This document shows positions 9,084-18,572 of a DNA stretch of 63,860 nt, in pieces. The DNA lies in contig JAPOIJ010000005.1 in assembly GCA_029979005.1 (NCBI GenBank), positions 1 through 63,860 on the forward strand, given 5' to 3'. Numbering within the stretch: the stretch's first letter is position 1; each line of letters begins with the position of its first letter. Both the position numbers and the translations under genes were made by a program. The stretch is from Planctomycetota bacterium. GTDB taxonomy: Bacteria; Planctomycetota; Planctomycetia; Pirellulales; Pirellulaceae. The notes below the pieces were generated by a model that was not told the origin of the DNA, made no database searches, and saw only the letters and a list, made by a program, of their open reading frames with translations.

Positions 9084-9658
9084 TTCTCGAATCAATCGTA
9101 ACGACAATTAACGAGGACGGTTCCGTCAATGTTTCACCCATGGGACCGACCGTCCATGGTAACCTGCAAACTTTTGAACTGCGGCCATTTAACACCAGCC
9201 GGACTTTCGCCAATTTAAAACGGACTCAATCAGGCGTTGTCCATATCACCGATGATGTGGAGCTGATTGCTCAGTCGGCGATTGGAAAACTATCACCGCT
9301 ACCCGATTTTTTTCCAGCTAAAAAAATTACTGGTCAGGTGATTGCCAACACCTGTCGATGGTATGAATTCAAAGTCGAATACATCGATGAAAATAACGCA
9401 AGAACCAGTATAAATTGCAAGACTTTGCATACCGGCCGCAATCGGGATTTCTGGGGATTCAACCGGGCAAAACACGCGGTGATTGAAGCCGCTATTCTGG
9501 CGACAAGACTCGACTTCCTGCCTCCTGAAGAAATTCAGGATCAGTTTCAGCGACTGGAAACTATCGTTTCAAAAACAGGGTCGGCACAAGAAGTAAATGC
9601 TTTCCAATTATTGAGCGTACACGTCGGCCACCAACCGGGGAACAACGCCAGTGCTTGA
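9080..9658 (+). CDS. DUF447 family FMN-binding-like protein
   Basis: The 192-residue protein opens with ILESIVTTINEDGSVNVSPMGPTV, the split-barrel flavin-binding start typical of DUF447. It continues with LRPFNTSRTFANL and a later CRWYEFKVEYID strand. DUF447 genes travel with H4MPT biosynthesis genes in archaea, methylotrophs and planctomycetes; the reaction is not known to me. The start overlaps pabA by 4 bp and the end overlaps the beta-RFAP synthase GTG start by 8 bp, so the three are translationally coupled. This makes a cofactor-synthesis or cofactor-redox role likely. Confidence 0.8.
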   Translation: MILESIVTTINEDGSVNVSPMGPTVHGNLQTFELRPFNTSRTFANLKRTQSGVVHITDDVELIAQSAIGKLSPLPDFFPAKKITGQVIANTCRWYEFKVEYIDENNARTSINCKTLHTGRNRDFWGFNRAKHAVIEAAILATRLDFLPPEEIQDQFQRLETIVSKTGSAQEVNAFQLLSVHVGHQPGNNASA

Positions 9659-10664
9659 CCAACTGACTGTCTCCGCTCCCTCTCGCCTACATTTTGGGCT
9701 TTTCTCCGTTGGCAACAACGTAAAAAGACGATTCGGCGGTGCGGGTTTGATGATCGAGGAACCGCGAACCGAAATCGAAATCACCAGATCGTCCCGCTTC
9801 GAAATTCTCCCGCATCGCGACAGCTCTGCCTGCCAGAGAGCAATCACGGCATGGTTTGATTCGCTAAAGGTCACACTCAAAAACGACTTTTCTATAACCC
9901 AACCTATAGAACTCCCCCTGTCAGTCCGCATCAAAGAAACGCCGCACCGTCACGCAGGATTTGGTTCGGGGACGCAACTGGCACTCGCTGCAGCTTTTGC
10001 TGTTAACTCATTCCTCGAACTACCGGTTCCTCCGCCAGAAGAAATAGCAGTTTCTGTCGGACGAGGCAAACGCTCAGCCATTGGTTCACACGGTTTTTTT
10101 AGAGGTGGTTTTCTTGTTGATCGAGGCAAGCTAACGACCGATTTGTTAGCGCCTCTAGATTTTCAAGTTGATTTTCCGCCGAATTGGCGGATTGTGACCA
10201 TGATCTCTCGGAAGGGAGCGGGCCTCTCCGGAAATCAGGAACTTGATGCCTTTGCGAAACTTCCGCAAACGACGCAAAGCGAGCGTCGTCAGATGATTCA
10301 AATTGTGCGAAATCAAGTTTTACCCGGATTATTAAAAACAGATCTCGATGCATTCGGTGATGGTATTTTTGAATTCGGACGCCGAAGCGGGATGATGTTT
10401 GAGAAAATTCAAAATGGCCCGTATTATGGCGCTGAAGCCGAATTGCTTGTTAACAAAATTCGCAAACGAGGCATCCGGGGGGTCGGCCAAAGCTCCTGGG
10501 GTCCTTGTATTTTTGCCGTCCTGAATGACGATGGGGAGGCGGATGACCTGATGAGATGGTTAAAAATAAATCATGAATCCCCACTTTTAATAAACAAGTG
10601 CCGGGCCGACAATCAAGGTGTCCGCATCGAGCGATCTTGCGGCACTTCGGTAAAAAACAATTGA
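9651..10664 (+). CDS. Beta-ribofuranosylaminobenzene 5'-phosphate synthase (beta-RFAP synthase)
   Basis: The 337-residue GHMP-kinase-fold protein starts LTVSAPSRLHFGLFSVG. It has the glycine-rich loop HAGFGSGTQLALA (about 101-113), and RGKRSAIGSHGFFRGGF and GVGQSSWGP motifs of the beta-RFAP synthase family. The enzyme joins pABA and phosphoribosyl pyrophosphate, releasing CO2 and pyrophosphate. This is the first committed step toward the aryl-ribose half of (dephospho)methanopterin. The GTG start lies inside the 3' end of the DUF447 gene. Linkage to pabB and pabA, which make the pABA substrate precursor, is the strongest functional clue in this run. It closes the operon; a 136 bp gap follows. 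Confidence 0.88.
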   Translation: MLDQLTVSAPSRLHFGLFSVGNNVKRRFGGAGLMIEEPRTEIEITRSSRFEILPHRDSSACQRAITAWFDSLKVTLKNDFSITQPIELPLSVRIKETPHRHAGFGSGTQLALAAAFAVNSFLELPVPPPEEIAVSVGRGKRSAIGSHGFFRGGFLVDRGKLTTDLLAPLDFQVDFPPNWRIVTMISRKGAGLSGNQELDAFAKLPQTTQSERRQMIQIVRNQVLPGLLKTDLDAFGDGIFEFGRRSGMMFEKIQNGPYYGAEAELLVNKIRKRGIRGVGQSSWGPCIFAVLNDDGEADDLMRWLKINHESPLLINKCRADNQGVRIERSCGTSVKNN

Positions 10665-10800
10665 TCGCCGGGGTCGTCATTGGTGGCCGCACCGCACGAT
10701 GACTTTTCGATTATTAATTTCAACTTGTAAATGGATCCTTCGCCCTAGTCACGTAGTCCAGTTTATTTAGCCAACCAGCCCTAACCCGTTGTGAATTCCC

Positions 10801-11526
10801 ATGCCCACTCTTGGTGTTAATATTGACCATGTAGCCACAGTCCGCCAGGCGAGACAAACGACCGAACCCGATCCTGTTTGGGCGGCGGCGATGGCCGAAC
10901 TGGGGGGCGCTGACCAAATCACCGTGCACCTTCGCGAAGATCGACGCCACATTCAAGATCGTGATGTTCGAGTCCTGCGAGACACAGTCAATGTCAGACT
11001 AAACATGGAGTGCGCCTGCGTTCCTGAAATGCTGGACATTTCGTGCGGTCTGGCTCCACATCAGGTTTGTCTCGTGCCGGAGAAACGGGAAGAAGTCACA
11101 ACCGAAGGGGGACTCGATGTGGCGGCAAACCGCTCCAAAATTGAAGACGCCATCAAACAACTGCATGATGCTGGAATTGTCGTCAGCCTTTTTATTGACC
11201 CCTCCGAAGATCAAATTCGATTGGCCAGTGAGCTTGGCGCCGACGCAATTGAACTTCACACGGGCACCTACGCTGAATCCACCCTGGGAGCCAACCGCAC
11301 CGCACAGGTTCAATTATTAACCCAAGGTTGCCAACTGGGGGGAGATTTAGGACTGCAAGTCCACGCTGGCCACGGCCTCACTTATTCAAATGTCGTCCCC
11401 ATCGCCCAGATTCCCGGCATGGAAGAATTAAACATCGGGCACAGCATCGTTTCGCGGGCGCTATTTGTCGGTTTCGAACAAGCAGTCCGTGAGATGAAGC
11501 GACTCTGTGATACAACCAGTCGTTAA
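10801..11526 (+). CDS. pdxJ: Pyridoxine 5'-phosphate synthase
   Basis: The 241-residue TIM-barrel protein has the PdxJ start [22 protein letters not shown], then [17 protein letters not shown], the catalytic-site region [17 protein letters not shown], and [12 protein letters not shown] near the C-terminus. It condenses 3-amino-1-hydroxyacetone phosphate with deoxyxylulose 5-phosphate to give pyridoxine 5'-phosphate. Length and start match the family. It has 136 bp of upstream sequence and 122 bp before dapA, so it may be transcribed alone. It is unrelated to the cofactor operon before it except as another vitamin gene. Confidence 0.93.
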   Translation: MPTLGVNIDHVATVRQARQTTEPDPVWAAAMAELGGADQITVHLREDRRHIQDRDVRVLRDTVNVRLNMECACVPEMLDISCGLAPHQVCLVPEKREEVTTEGGLDVAANRSKIEDAIKQLHDAGIVVSLFIDPSEDQIRLASELGADAIELHTGTYAESTLGANRTAQVQLLTQGCQLGGDLGLQVHAGHGLTYSNVVPIAQIPGMEELNIGHSIVSRALFVGFEQAVREMKRLCDTTSR

Positions 11527-11648
11527 ACCACTGGGTTCCCAAAAATTATTTCCCGCTCAGCGCTGGAAAATTAAGGAACGAAACCCTATGATTTGCGTTC
11601 GCGCCGCGTTACAGAAGTAGTCAAAAGAGAAATTGGGAGTCGAGCACT

Positions 11649-12548
11649 ATGTCGCGTAAAGGATCTGATTTTGCCGGATTGGCAGTCGCCATTGTAACCC
11701 CCTTCAAGGACGGCAAACTTGACATGGACCGCCTGAAAGAGCAGGTCGAATTCCAAATCGAATCGGGTACCAACTGCCTCGTTCCCTGCGGAACCACAGG
11801 TGAGTCTCCGACACTCTCTCATCCAGAACATGAACGCGTCATTTCCGAGACGATTCAAATAGCTGCAGGACGCATTAAAGTGATGGCCGGAACTGGCTCC
11901 AACAGTACCGACGAAGCAATCAGTTTGACAAAATGGGCGGCAAAGGAAGGCGCGGACGCTACTCTCCAAGTCGCCCCTTACTACAACAAACCGACGCAAG
12001 AAGGAATGTACCAACACTACAAAGCGATTGCCGAAGCAATTGAAATTCCAATTTGTGTTTACAACATTCCCGGCCGTACTGGAAAAAACATTGAGCCGGA
12101 AACGATTGCGAGAATCGGAGAGTTCGATAATGTTACCATGGTGAAAGAAGCGACGGGGTCTCTTGATCAGGCATCTCAAATTCTTGCACTCACCGACCTG
12201 ACCGTTTTGAGTGGCGATGACAGCCTCACTTTACCGCTGCTATCCATCGGAGCCGAAGGGGTTGTTTCTGTAGTTGGCAATATGATCCCTGGCGATATGA
12301 TTGCATTGGTTAAGGCCTACATGAGCGGCGAAACCCTCGAAGCTCAGCGCCTTCACCATAAACTATTCCCGCTTTGCCGTGACATGCTTGGGTTGGCGAC
12401 CAATCCAATTCCACTCAAAGCGGCAATGGCAGAGATGGGTAAAGATTCTGGAGAACTGCGGCTTCCTATGACCGACTTAGATGCTGATCAACTGGCATCA
12501 CTAAGAAAAACTTTAGCCGCTTACGGCATTGGAGCAGTGGCCGTTTAA
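11649..12548 (+). CDS. dapA: 4-hydroxy-tetrahydrodipicolinate synthase
   Basis: The 299-residue class I aldolase-fold enzyme has [11 protein letters not shown] (Thr49-Thr50 pair), the catalytic Tyr138 in [10 protein letters not shown] and the Schiff-base Lys166 in [11 protein letters not shown]. It condenses pyruvate with aspartate semialdehyde in the lysine/diaminopimelate pathway. Length and motif spacing are normal. The Arg of the substrate-binding site (PGRTG) is present, which favours genuine DapA over N-acetylneuraminate lyase. A long open frame on the opposite strand is a shadow of this gene. Confidence 0.9.
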   Translation: MSRKGSDFAGLAVAIVTPFKDGKLDMDRLKEQVEFQIESGTNCLVPCGTTGESPTLSHPEHERVISETIQIAAGRIKVMAGTGSNSTDEAISLTKWAAKEGADATLQVAPYYNKPTQEGMYQHYKAIAEAIEIPICVYNIPGRTGKNIEPETIARIGEFDNVTMVKEATGSLDQASQILALTDLTVLSGDDSLTLPLLSIGAEGVVSVVGNMIPGDMIALVKAYMSGETLEAQRLHHKLFPLCRDMLGLATNPIPLKAAMAEMGKDSGELRLPMTDLDADQLASLRKTLAAYGIGAVAV

Positions 12549-12689
12549 AAAAAACGCTCGCTCAATTCATCATCAGACATCTCGACAATGCTTCTCGAAT
12601 GGGAAGGAAACAGCGTCCCAATTTCGCGGCTCGTTGTTGAGGAGACATCTCGTAAGATTTATTAATTCCGTTCGCTGGGGAGTACAAGT

Positions 12690-13730
12690 ATGAGCATGAG
12701 TCGCCGAAAATTCATTCAAAACTCAGCATGCCTCTCTGCGACGGGTGCCATTGCCTATTCTGCGACTTCCGCAAAAGTGGCTCCTGTCGTCCATGATGAA
12801 AACATTCAAAAACCTCTTTTCATTGCGACCTGGCCGTTCGGTAGATTTTCCTGTGAAGCAGCCGTTAAAATTGCGACTGACTCGGGTTCGATGCTAGACG
12901 CCATCGAAAAAGGAATTTGGGTTACTGAAAACGACGTCAAAAACGCATCAGTTGGGGTGGGCGGCATCCCGAACGCTCATGGTCAGGTCGAACTCGACGC
13001 CTGCATTATGTCCGGACCAGATCATAACGCCGGTAGTGTTGCCGGCATTCAGGACATTCTCCATCCTATTTCTGTTGCCAGACTCGTCATGGAATCAACT
13101 CCTCACGTCATGCTCGTCGGTGAGGGTGCGAAGCAGTTCGCAATTGAAAACGGTCACCCTGAAACAAATTTGCTTACCGCTCAACAAAAATCAAATTGGG
13201 AAAATTGGCGACGCGAACAACTTAATCAATCGAAGCCAAGCCAACCTAAGATTGACGAGGAGAACCACGACACAATTGCCATGCTCGGATTGGATTCCGA
13301 AGGCAATTTATATGGAGGTTGTTCGACGAGCGGCTGGGGTTATAAGATTCCCGGCAGAGTCGGAGACTCACCCATCATCGGTAGTGGACTTTATGTCGAT
13401 AATCAGGTGGGTGCAGCGGGCGCAACGGGGCTTGGCGAAAATGTGATGCGCCATTGCGGATCATTTTTGGTTGTCGAAATGATGCGTCAAGGAGCAACCC
13501 CGACTCAAGCTTGCGAAATGGCCGTTAACCGAATTGCTGAGATCGATCCGAAAAATCTCGGCAATCTCGACATCAACTTCATCGCTTTAAGTAAGGAGGG
13601 GCATTACGGAGCTGCCGGTACGAGCAAGGGATTTAAATACTCTGTCTCATCCCCAGCCGGAAGTGAGGTTCTCGATGCCAAAGCAATGTCAGAGAAGACG
13701 ATTGGACCGGAAGGCGGCAATCGAAAATAG
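12690..13730 (+). CDS. Exported N4-(beta-N-acetylglucosaminyl)-L-asparaginase / isoaspartyl peptidase family Ntn-hydrolase
   Basis: The 346-residue protein has a Tat-like signal (SRRKFIQNSA then a hydrophobic stretch, residues 4-27). The mature part is an Ntn-hydrolase: VGGIPNAHGQVELDACIMSG, then the autocleavage site HDTIAML where the threonine becomes the N-terminal nucleophile, followed by GCSTSGWGYKIPGRVGDSPIIG and GAAGATGLGE. This pattern matches glycosylasparaginase and plant-type asparaginase, which remove asparagine-linked groups or hydrolyse isoaspartyl peptides. The export signal suggests periplasmic breakdown of glycopeptides. It is convergent with the next gene, 5 bp away. Confidence 0.85.
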   Translation: MSMSRRKFIQNSACLSATGAIAYSATSAKVAPVVHDENIQKPLFIATWPFGRFSCEAAVKIATDSGSMLDAIEKGIWVTENDVKNASVGVGGIPNAHGQVELDACIMSGPDHNAGSVAGIQDILHPISVARLVMESTPHVMLVGEGAKQFAIENGHPETNLLTAQQKSNWENWRREQLNQSKPSQPKIDEENHDTIAMLGLDSEGNLYGGCSTSGWGYKIPGRVGDSPIIGSGLYVDNQVGAAGATGLGENVMRHCGSFLVVEMMRQGATPTQACEMAVNRIAEIDPKNLGNLDINFIALSKEGHYGAAGTSKGFKYSVSSPAGSEVLDAKAMSEKTIGPEGGNRK

Positions 13731-13735
13731 AAGAT

Positions 13736-14197
13736 CTACTCTTCGTCAGAATTCCCACGTTTTAGAAGTCCGGCACTCGTTTTGTAGATCCGCTCTCGCC
13801 GGGTCTGCGATAGTTCCGAATTTTCACTCTGCTGAGTCTTAAGATCGTTGAACATCGCCAGAGTAAAGCAACATTTCAATTCGTCCATCCGGAACTGAAT
13901 GTATTGGGAATCACCCTCCGGCAGAATCCCCAGAATGAAATTACCCATCACCTCGGGAGTTGGAACTCCGATTTGATTCCGTCGCCAAATCTCCCCGAGC
14001 GTATGGATCCCCGCATCGCGACGACCATTGATCATGGCTAAACGATTAAGCAAATCCTTATCATTTGCAAGGGCATCTTCAATTTCAGTTGCCCGATCAG
14101 AATTCAGTGATTCGTCGAGATAGGCTTCTAAATCAGCATCAGTAAATTGCGGTTTCACGGCGATTCGTTTCAAATCTAAAAATGCTTGGTCGAACAA
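13736..14197 (-). CDS. Unrecognised planctomycete-type protein
   Basis: The 153-residue protein is acidic and alpha-helical, with an N-terminal DLEAYLDESLNSDRATEIEDALANDKDLLNRL segment that recalls the start of anti-sigma-like zinc-finger proteins but lacks their Cys/His ligands. The C-terminal part (QTRRERIYKTSAGLL) is basic. No transmembrane segment is present. The start is a TTG at 14197 directly behind an in-frame stop; GTG at 14158 is an alternative. It is divergent from the exported phosphoesterase gene. I do not assign a function. Confidence 0.65.
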   Translation of the reverse strand: MFDQAFLDLKRIAVKPQFTDADLEAYLDESLNSDRATEIEDALANDKDLLNRLAMINGRRDAGIHTLGEIWRRNQIGVPTPEVMGNFILGILPEGDSQYIQFRMDELKCCFTLAMFNDLKTQQSENSELSQTRRERIYKTSAGLLKRGNSDEE

Positions 14198-14431
14198 GTT
14201 TCACGTCGAATTTGATCTGGCCTTAACCAACTCTTTATTCTCGACGACGAACTAACGTTCGACATGATAAAACAACCAAGGTTAGTCAGCAATTGAACAA
14301 CCACAAAATAAACCCCGCAAATGCCGCGGAAATTAAAATATCCCCCACCAAATTGCCTGCTACCGGTTAAAAATTCGCTAAAACCCAGTACCATTTAAAA
14401 GGTATTCAAGCCCTCTACCCATCAAGCCAAC

Positions 14432-16063
14432 ATGAATCAGCACCTTTTAAAAAACCGAGCGATCATCTTTCATTTGATTCTTGTGTCATTGCTTGCCGTC
14501 AATTCAGCGACTTTCGCATACCAAACTGCGGAGAAAAATGAGCAAGGATCATCCACCCCATCCAATCAGCAAATCGCCAGAGGCGTTGTCTTTTGCGATC
14601 TCAACAATGACGGAAAATATAACGCTGGAGATTCCGCTTTCGTTGGCATCAAGGTTTCCAATGGCAAGGACATTGTAAAAACGGATCGCGGTGGGCGTTA
14701 CGAAATCCCAATTAATGACGGCGGCTGCGTATTTGTGATTAAACCTACCGGCTACCGGACGCCGGTCAACCAACATCAACTTCCAAAATTTTACTACCTC
14801 CACAAACCTTCAGGATCGCCCAAACTAAAATTCAAAGGATCTCCGCCCTCGGGTCCCTTGCCGCAATCCATTGATTTCCCCCTGTACCGCGAAAATGAAC
14901 CTGAAGATTTTAAGATTCTACTCTTCGGTGATCCGCAACCTAGAAACAACAAAGAGGTTGACTATATCAGCCACGATATTGTGGAAGAATTAATTGGCGA
15001 CAAAAGCGCCTTCGGTGTCACCTTGGGCGACATTGCATTCGACAATCTCAACACGTTCAAGACACTTAACCAATCTATCGCAATGATCGGTATCCCGTGG
15101 TACAACGTCATCGGAAACCACGACATTAACTTAGACGCAAAAAGCCGAACCGAGGTCAACGAGACGTTTGAAGAAACTTACGGTCCCTCGTATTATTCAT
15201 TTGATTACGGGCAGGTACATTTTGTTGTGTTAGACAACATTGACTGGGTTGCTCCCAGCGAAAAAAACCAGCGGTATCGTTACGAGCCAAGATTTGGAAA
15301 ACAACAGCTCGAGTTTCTGAAAAAAGACCTTGCAATGATTCCCAAGTCCCAGATGCTGGTCATGATGATGCACGTTCCAATCATCTCGGTTAAGGATAAA
15401 GCCGAATTCTTTGAGTTAATAAAAGATCGCCCCTACTGCGTCTCCGTCTCTGGCCACACCCACGATCACCGGCATCTCTTCCTTGGAAAGGAAGAAGGTT
15501 TCCATGGGAATAAAAAACATCATCACATCGTCAATGTCACCGTCAGCGGCAGCTGGTGGTCGGGCGCTCTGAATGACAATCAGGTTCCACACTCGACCAT
15601 GGCCGACGGAGCTCCAAATGGATATTCCATCATGTCGTTTGACGAAGACGGCTACAAACTGGATTTTAAAGCTGCTGGAAAACCAGCAAGTGAACAACTT
15701 AGAATCCACTTGCCCTCAACAGTTTACACAAGAAAAACCCAGGAAGTACCTATTTGGGTCAATGTTTACAATGGTTCGGAACAATCAAAGGTCGAATTTC
15801 GCATCGACAGAAAAGAATCATGGATCGAATTGAAAAAGACAATTGAACCAGACCCATACTTCATTGAATTATCCAAGCGGGACGAAAATGTCGATCCCAA
15901 GCTTCCTAAGCCCAAAAATTCATACCATTTGTGGAAGGGAACACTTCCGGCCGGAATTGCCCCTGGATCCCACTTGATCGAAGTCAAAACTACCGACCGC
16001 CATGGACGAGTTTATCTTGCTCATCGCAGTCTCCGAGTGACCGGAAAACCGATTGAACAATAA
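14432..16063 (+). CDS. Exported calcineurin-type metallophosphoesterase with N- and C-terminal accessory domains
   Basis: The 543-residue protein has a signal peptide (about 1-30, hydrophobic LILVSLLAV, then SATFA). Next comes a beta-rich SdrD-like or carboxypeptidase-regulatory domain (RGVVFCDLNNDGKYN, about 50-105). The catalytic metallophosphoesterase domain follows with FGDPQ, LGDIAFD, VIGNHDIN, MMHVPI and SGHTHDHRH. After it is a calcineurin-C-like beta domain to the C-terminus. It should hydrolyse phosphate esters outside the cytoplasm; the substrate is unknown. The first metal motif reads GDPQ rather than GDxH, as in other members of this exported subgroup. It stands alone with 234 bp upstream. 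Confidence 0.85.
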   Translation: MNQHLLKNRAIIFHLILVSLLAVNSATFAYQTAEKNEQGSSTPSNQQIARGVVFCDLNNDGKYNAGDSAFVGIKVSNGKDIVKTDRGGRYEIPINDGGCVFVIKPTGYRTPVNQHQLPKFYYLHKPSGSPKLKFKGSPPSGPLPQSIDFPLYRENEPEDFKILLFGDPQPRNNKEVDYISHDIVEELIGDKSAFGVTLGDIAFDNLNTFKTLNQSIAMIGIPWYNVIGNHDINLDAKSRTEVNETFEETYGPSYYSFDYGQVHFVVLDNIDWVAPSEKNQRYRYEPRFGKQQLEFLKKDLAMIPKSQMLVMMMHVPIISVKDKAEFFELIKDRPYCVSVSGHTHDHRHLFLGKEEGFHGNKKHHHIVNVTVSGSWWSGALNDNQVPHSTMADGAPNGYSIMSFDEDGYKLDFKAAGKPASEQLRIHLPSTVYTRKTQEVPIWVNVYNGSEQSKVEFRIDRKESWIELKKTIEPDPYFIELSKRDENVDPKLPKPKNSYHLWKGTLPAGIAPGSHLIEVKTTDRHGRVYLAHRSLRVTGKPIEQ

Positions 16064-16257
16064 TTGAGTTTACAAGCACAAATAATTTAAGCTTCACCAG
16101 TTTCCAGCTTGGACGAGATTGTGTTCTGTTCCCTCATCGTTATTGAAGATCTTTTTTTTCGGTACCAAAACAGAGCGTTTTGATCGCGTTGCATCGATAT
16201 TCACTTTTAGAATTAGCGAGTCGAATTATCCCAACCCCCTTACCTCCGAGAGATCAC

Positions 16258-16848
16258 GTGAATTTAAGTGATAAAGTATTCCCAGAAGTCGACTTACTCG
16301 CCATTCAGTCTGCAGTCCGCACGATCCTTAAAGCCGTCGGAGAGGATCCGGAACGACCAGGTTTGGAAGAAACCCCTCGTCGAGTAGCCAGCATGTACGC
16401 CGAAATGTTTTCCGGTTTACACCTTGATCCTGCTCGGCATTTGTCGGTCACCTTCCCCGAGCAATACGATGAGATGGTACTCATCCGTGACATCCAATTC
16501 ACTAGCATGTGCGAACATCATCTACTTCCGTTTAATGGCGTTGCCCATGTAGCTTACATTCCCAATGGTAAGGTTACCGGGTTAAGTAAGATCGCAAGAG
16601 TCGTTGAAGAAGTCTCTCATCGTCCCCAAGTTCAGGAACGAATGACACAAACAATCGCGGAGCTCGTGAACGACCATCTCAATACATCCGGTGTCGCAGT
16701 GGTGATTAGCGCGGAACATTCCTGCATGTCGATCCGCGGCATCAGGAAACCGGGTAGCAGCACGGTCACCAGTGCCTTGCGTGGAGAATTCAAAACCAAC
16801 CAATCAACGAGAGCGGAGTTCATGTCGTTGATTAACAGTAAATCGTAA
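16258..16848 (+). CDS. folE: GTP cyclohydrolase I
   Basis: The protein has all GTP cyclohydrolase I marks: [18 protein letters not shown], zinc ligands in MCEHHLLPF and in SCMSIRGI, and the [13 protein letters not shown] strand. It opens GTP to dihydroneopterin triphosphate, the entry to tetrahydrofolate and, in bacteria with H4MPT, probably also to methanopterin. I chose the GTG at 16258 because GAGAG lies 6 bases upstream and the product (196 residues) fits family length. A TTG at 16180 would add 26 residues not typical of the family. The gene is convergent with the AAA ATPase. Confidence 0.9.
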   Translation: MNLSDKVFPEVDLLAIQSAVRTILKAVGEDPERPGLEETPRRVASMYAEMFSGLHLDPARHLSVTFPEQYDEMVLIRDIQFTSMCEHHLLPFNGVAHVAYIPNGKVTGLSKIARVVEEVSHRPQVQERMTQTIAELVNDHLNTSGVAVVISAEHSCMSIRGIRKPGSSTVTSALRGEFKTNQSTRAEFMSLINSKS

Positions 16849-16908
16849 CCAACGTATACTAAGCACTTCCCTCATCTTCAATGCGCTGTTTATCGAATCG
16901 ATGTGCAC

Positions 16909-18315
16909 TTAGCCGTTGAGGTGGCTACTCATGCCGGAGAAGTAGTTGAGCACGGCCAACTCGCAAATATCCTTCGAAAACAAGTTTGGTTTCCGGTGAA
17001 ACTCGCAGAAATCGCGACACTGGTTGAGAATATCAAGAACGTGGCAAAAACGAAAAGAACGTCCGGGGCGTTTGTAGTGATACTCAATCAAGTGATCCAG
17101 CACACCGTACTCCACTTGAAAATTCATCCGCGACATTTCGCGTTTAAACAGATTTCGAAATTGAGTTTCCGTGGGATCAAAAACTTCCACCTTGTAGGGA
17201 ATTCTCCGCAAGAAGGCTTCATCGCACAGTGAGGTAGGCTCGAGATTGGTTGAGAATATCAACAGCTGTTCAAAGGGTAATGAAATTTGTCGCCCCGAAG
17301 GCAAGTTGACAAAGTCACTGCCGGATTCCATTGGGACAATCCATCGATTCAACAATTCCCGCGTAGAGATTTGCTGCCTCCCAAAATCATCAACCACAAG
17401 ACAACCACAGTTACTTTTGACGTGAATCGGAGCCTCGATAATTCCTGTCACCGTACTTAGTGTCGCTTCCAGATGTTTCATCTCCAGCTCACCACCAACA
17501 ATAATCGTTGGTCTTTCGATTCGCACCCACCTTTGATCAATCCCTTGCTCTACCAGCACCCCCGAGGTAGCGGCCAAAGGAGCTGCGACATGAACGCTTG
17601 GATCAAAAACCCGAATCACCTCTCCACCGACAGTTAAAGACCGCGGTATCCAAATGTGCTCACTCAATGCGCGAATCGCCCGGGTCGCGATGCTCGTTTT
17701 CCCGTTCCCCGGCGCACCAAACAGGAACATACTTTTACCGGAATTGATCGCTTGCCCAAGTTGACTGATTTGAAGATCCGTCACCTCTAGATCATTCAAC
17801 GCCTCCGCGACAGCCTCGAACGTTGGTTTTAAATTCTTAACCGATTGTCTCAAAATCGATTTTCGATATTCCACTAGAGTCACCGGAGCAGAACCACAAT
17901 AAGTGCTTCGCGACAAATGAATCCGCGCCTGCTCAACCCCTTTGGGTGACAACTCGTATTCGTAATCCGCAACCCCTGCAGAGCTCTTATGCCCGATGAG
18001 CATGTCAGATTTCAGGGATTCAAGGACAGGTATGATCAACCCGTAGGGAACCCGTATTTGATTGGCGATGCGTCCGCCGGATTGATTGCCGTGGAGGAAT
18101 AAAAACTTCAGCACAAGTGGAAAAAGATCATTGCGATGAAGCCCGGCTTCTAAAAGACTGTTGGGCTGGCGCGGAACAAAATCATTACTTCCCGTCGGCT
18201 CAGAATCCGCCTGGACCGGAATACCTCCGCCCGTTTGGAAATTAACTTCCCCGCCGCTTAAACCTGTTGGAGTCTGCATATTTGTTCCGTAATCTGAGCT
18301 GTTGTTTAATCTCAT
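16909..18315 (-). CDS. Winged-helix plus AAA ATPase, function unknown
   Basis: The 468-residue protein has a disordered Gly/Pro/Gln-rich N-terminus (about 1-55), a winged-helix-like region (about 60-140: LFPLVLKFLFLHGNQSGG, IANQIRVPYGLIIPVLESL), then an AAA module. This has Walker A FLFGAPGNGKTSIATRA, a Walker B-like LVVDDFGRQQIST, a sensor-1-like LLIFSTNLEP and an arginine pair in EAFLRRI, and ends in an AAA lid. The ATG at 18315 is preferred to the TTG at 18321. The Asp-Asp form of Walker B lacks the usual catalytic Glu at the second position. It is divergent from the NatA-type ATPase gene across 257 bp. No specific role can be named; a MoxR-like or regulator-like remodelling function is possible. 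Confidence 0.7.
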   Translation of the reverse strand: MRLNNSSDYGTNMQTPTGLSGGEVNFQTGGGIPVQADSEPTGSNDFVPRQPNSLLEAGLHRNDLFPLVLKFLFLHGNQSGGRIANQIRVPYGLIIPVLESLKSDMLIGHKSSAGVADYEYELSPKGVEQARIHLSRSTYCGSAPVTLVEYRKSILRQSVKNLKPTFEAVAEALNDLEVTDLQISQLGQAINSGKSMFLFGAPGNGKTSIATRAIRALSEHIWIPRSLTVGGEVIRVFDPSVHVAAPLAATSGVLVEQGIDQRWVRIERPTIIVGGELEMKHLEATLSTVTGIIEAPIHVKSNCGCLVVDDFGRQQISTRELLNRWIVPMESGSDFVNLPSGRQISLPFEQLLIFSTNLEPTSLCDEAFLRRIPYKVEVFDPTETQFRNLFKREMSRMNFQVEYGVLDHLIEYHYKRPGRSFRFCHVLDILNQCRDFCEFHRKPNLFSKDICELAVLNYFSGMSSHLNG

Positions 18316-18572
18316 CGACAACTACGGGACTCAATAGGCTTCGCGAATCTAAAAACACCGCAAAAAATAACCCATCAATCCTCACAACCGTAAATACCCG
18401 ATTGATTTGAATCTCCTCGTGGGATTTATAAGCTACGCTCTTGCGTCCTCTTTAAACTCGGCGCGTTGCCGTCCCTCAACCCACCGCAATTCGGGACAAA
18501 CCCAACCCCAAATTTCCAATCAAAACACTCAGATTTGGCCTCTCCTCAGCCACCTCTTTTCGTAAGACGACG

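Noticed and set aside
11586..12179. 197-codon open frame on the minus strand across dapA
   Set aside because: It lies wholly antisense to a full-length dapA with intact catalytic residues; its product has no family-like motif and reflects codon bias of the sense gene.
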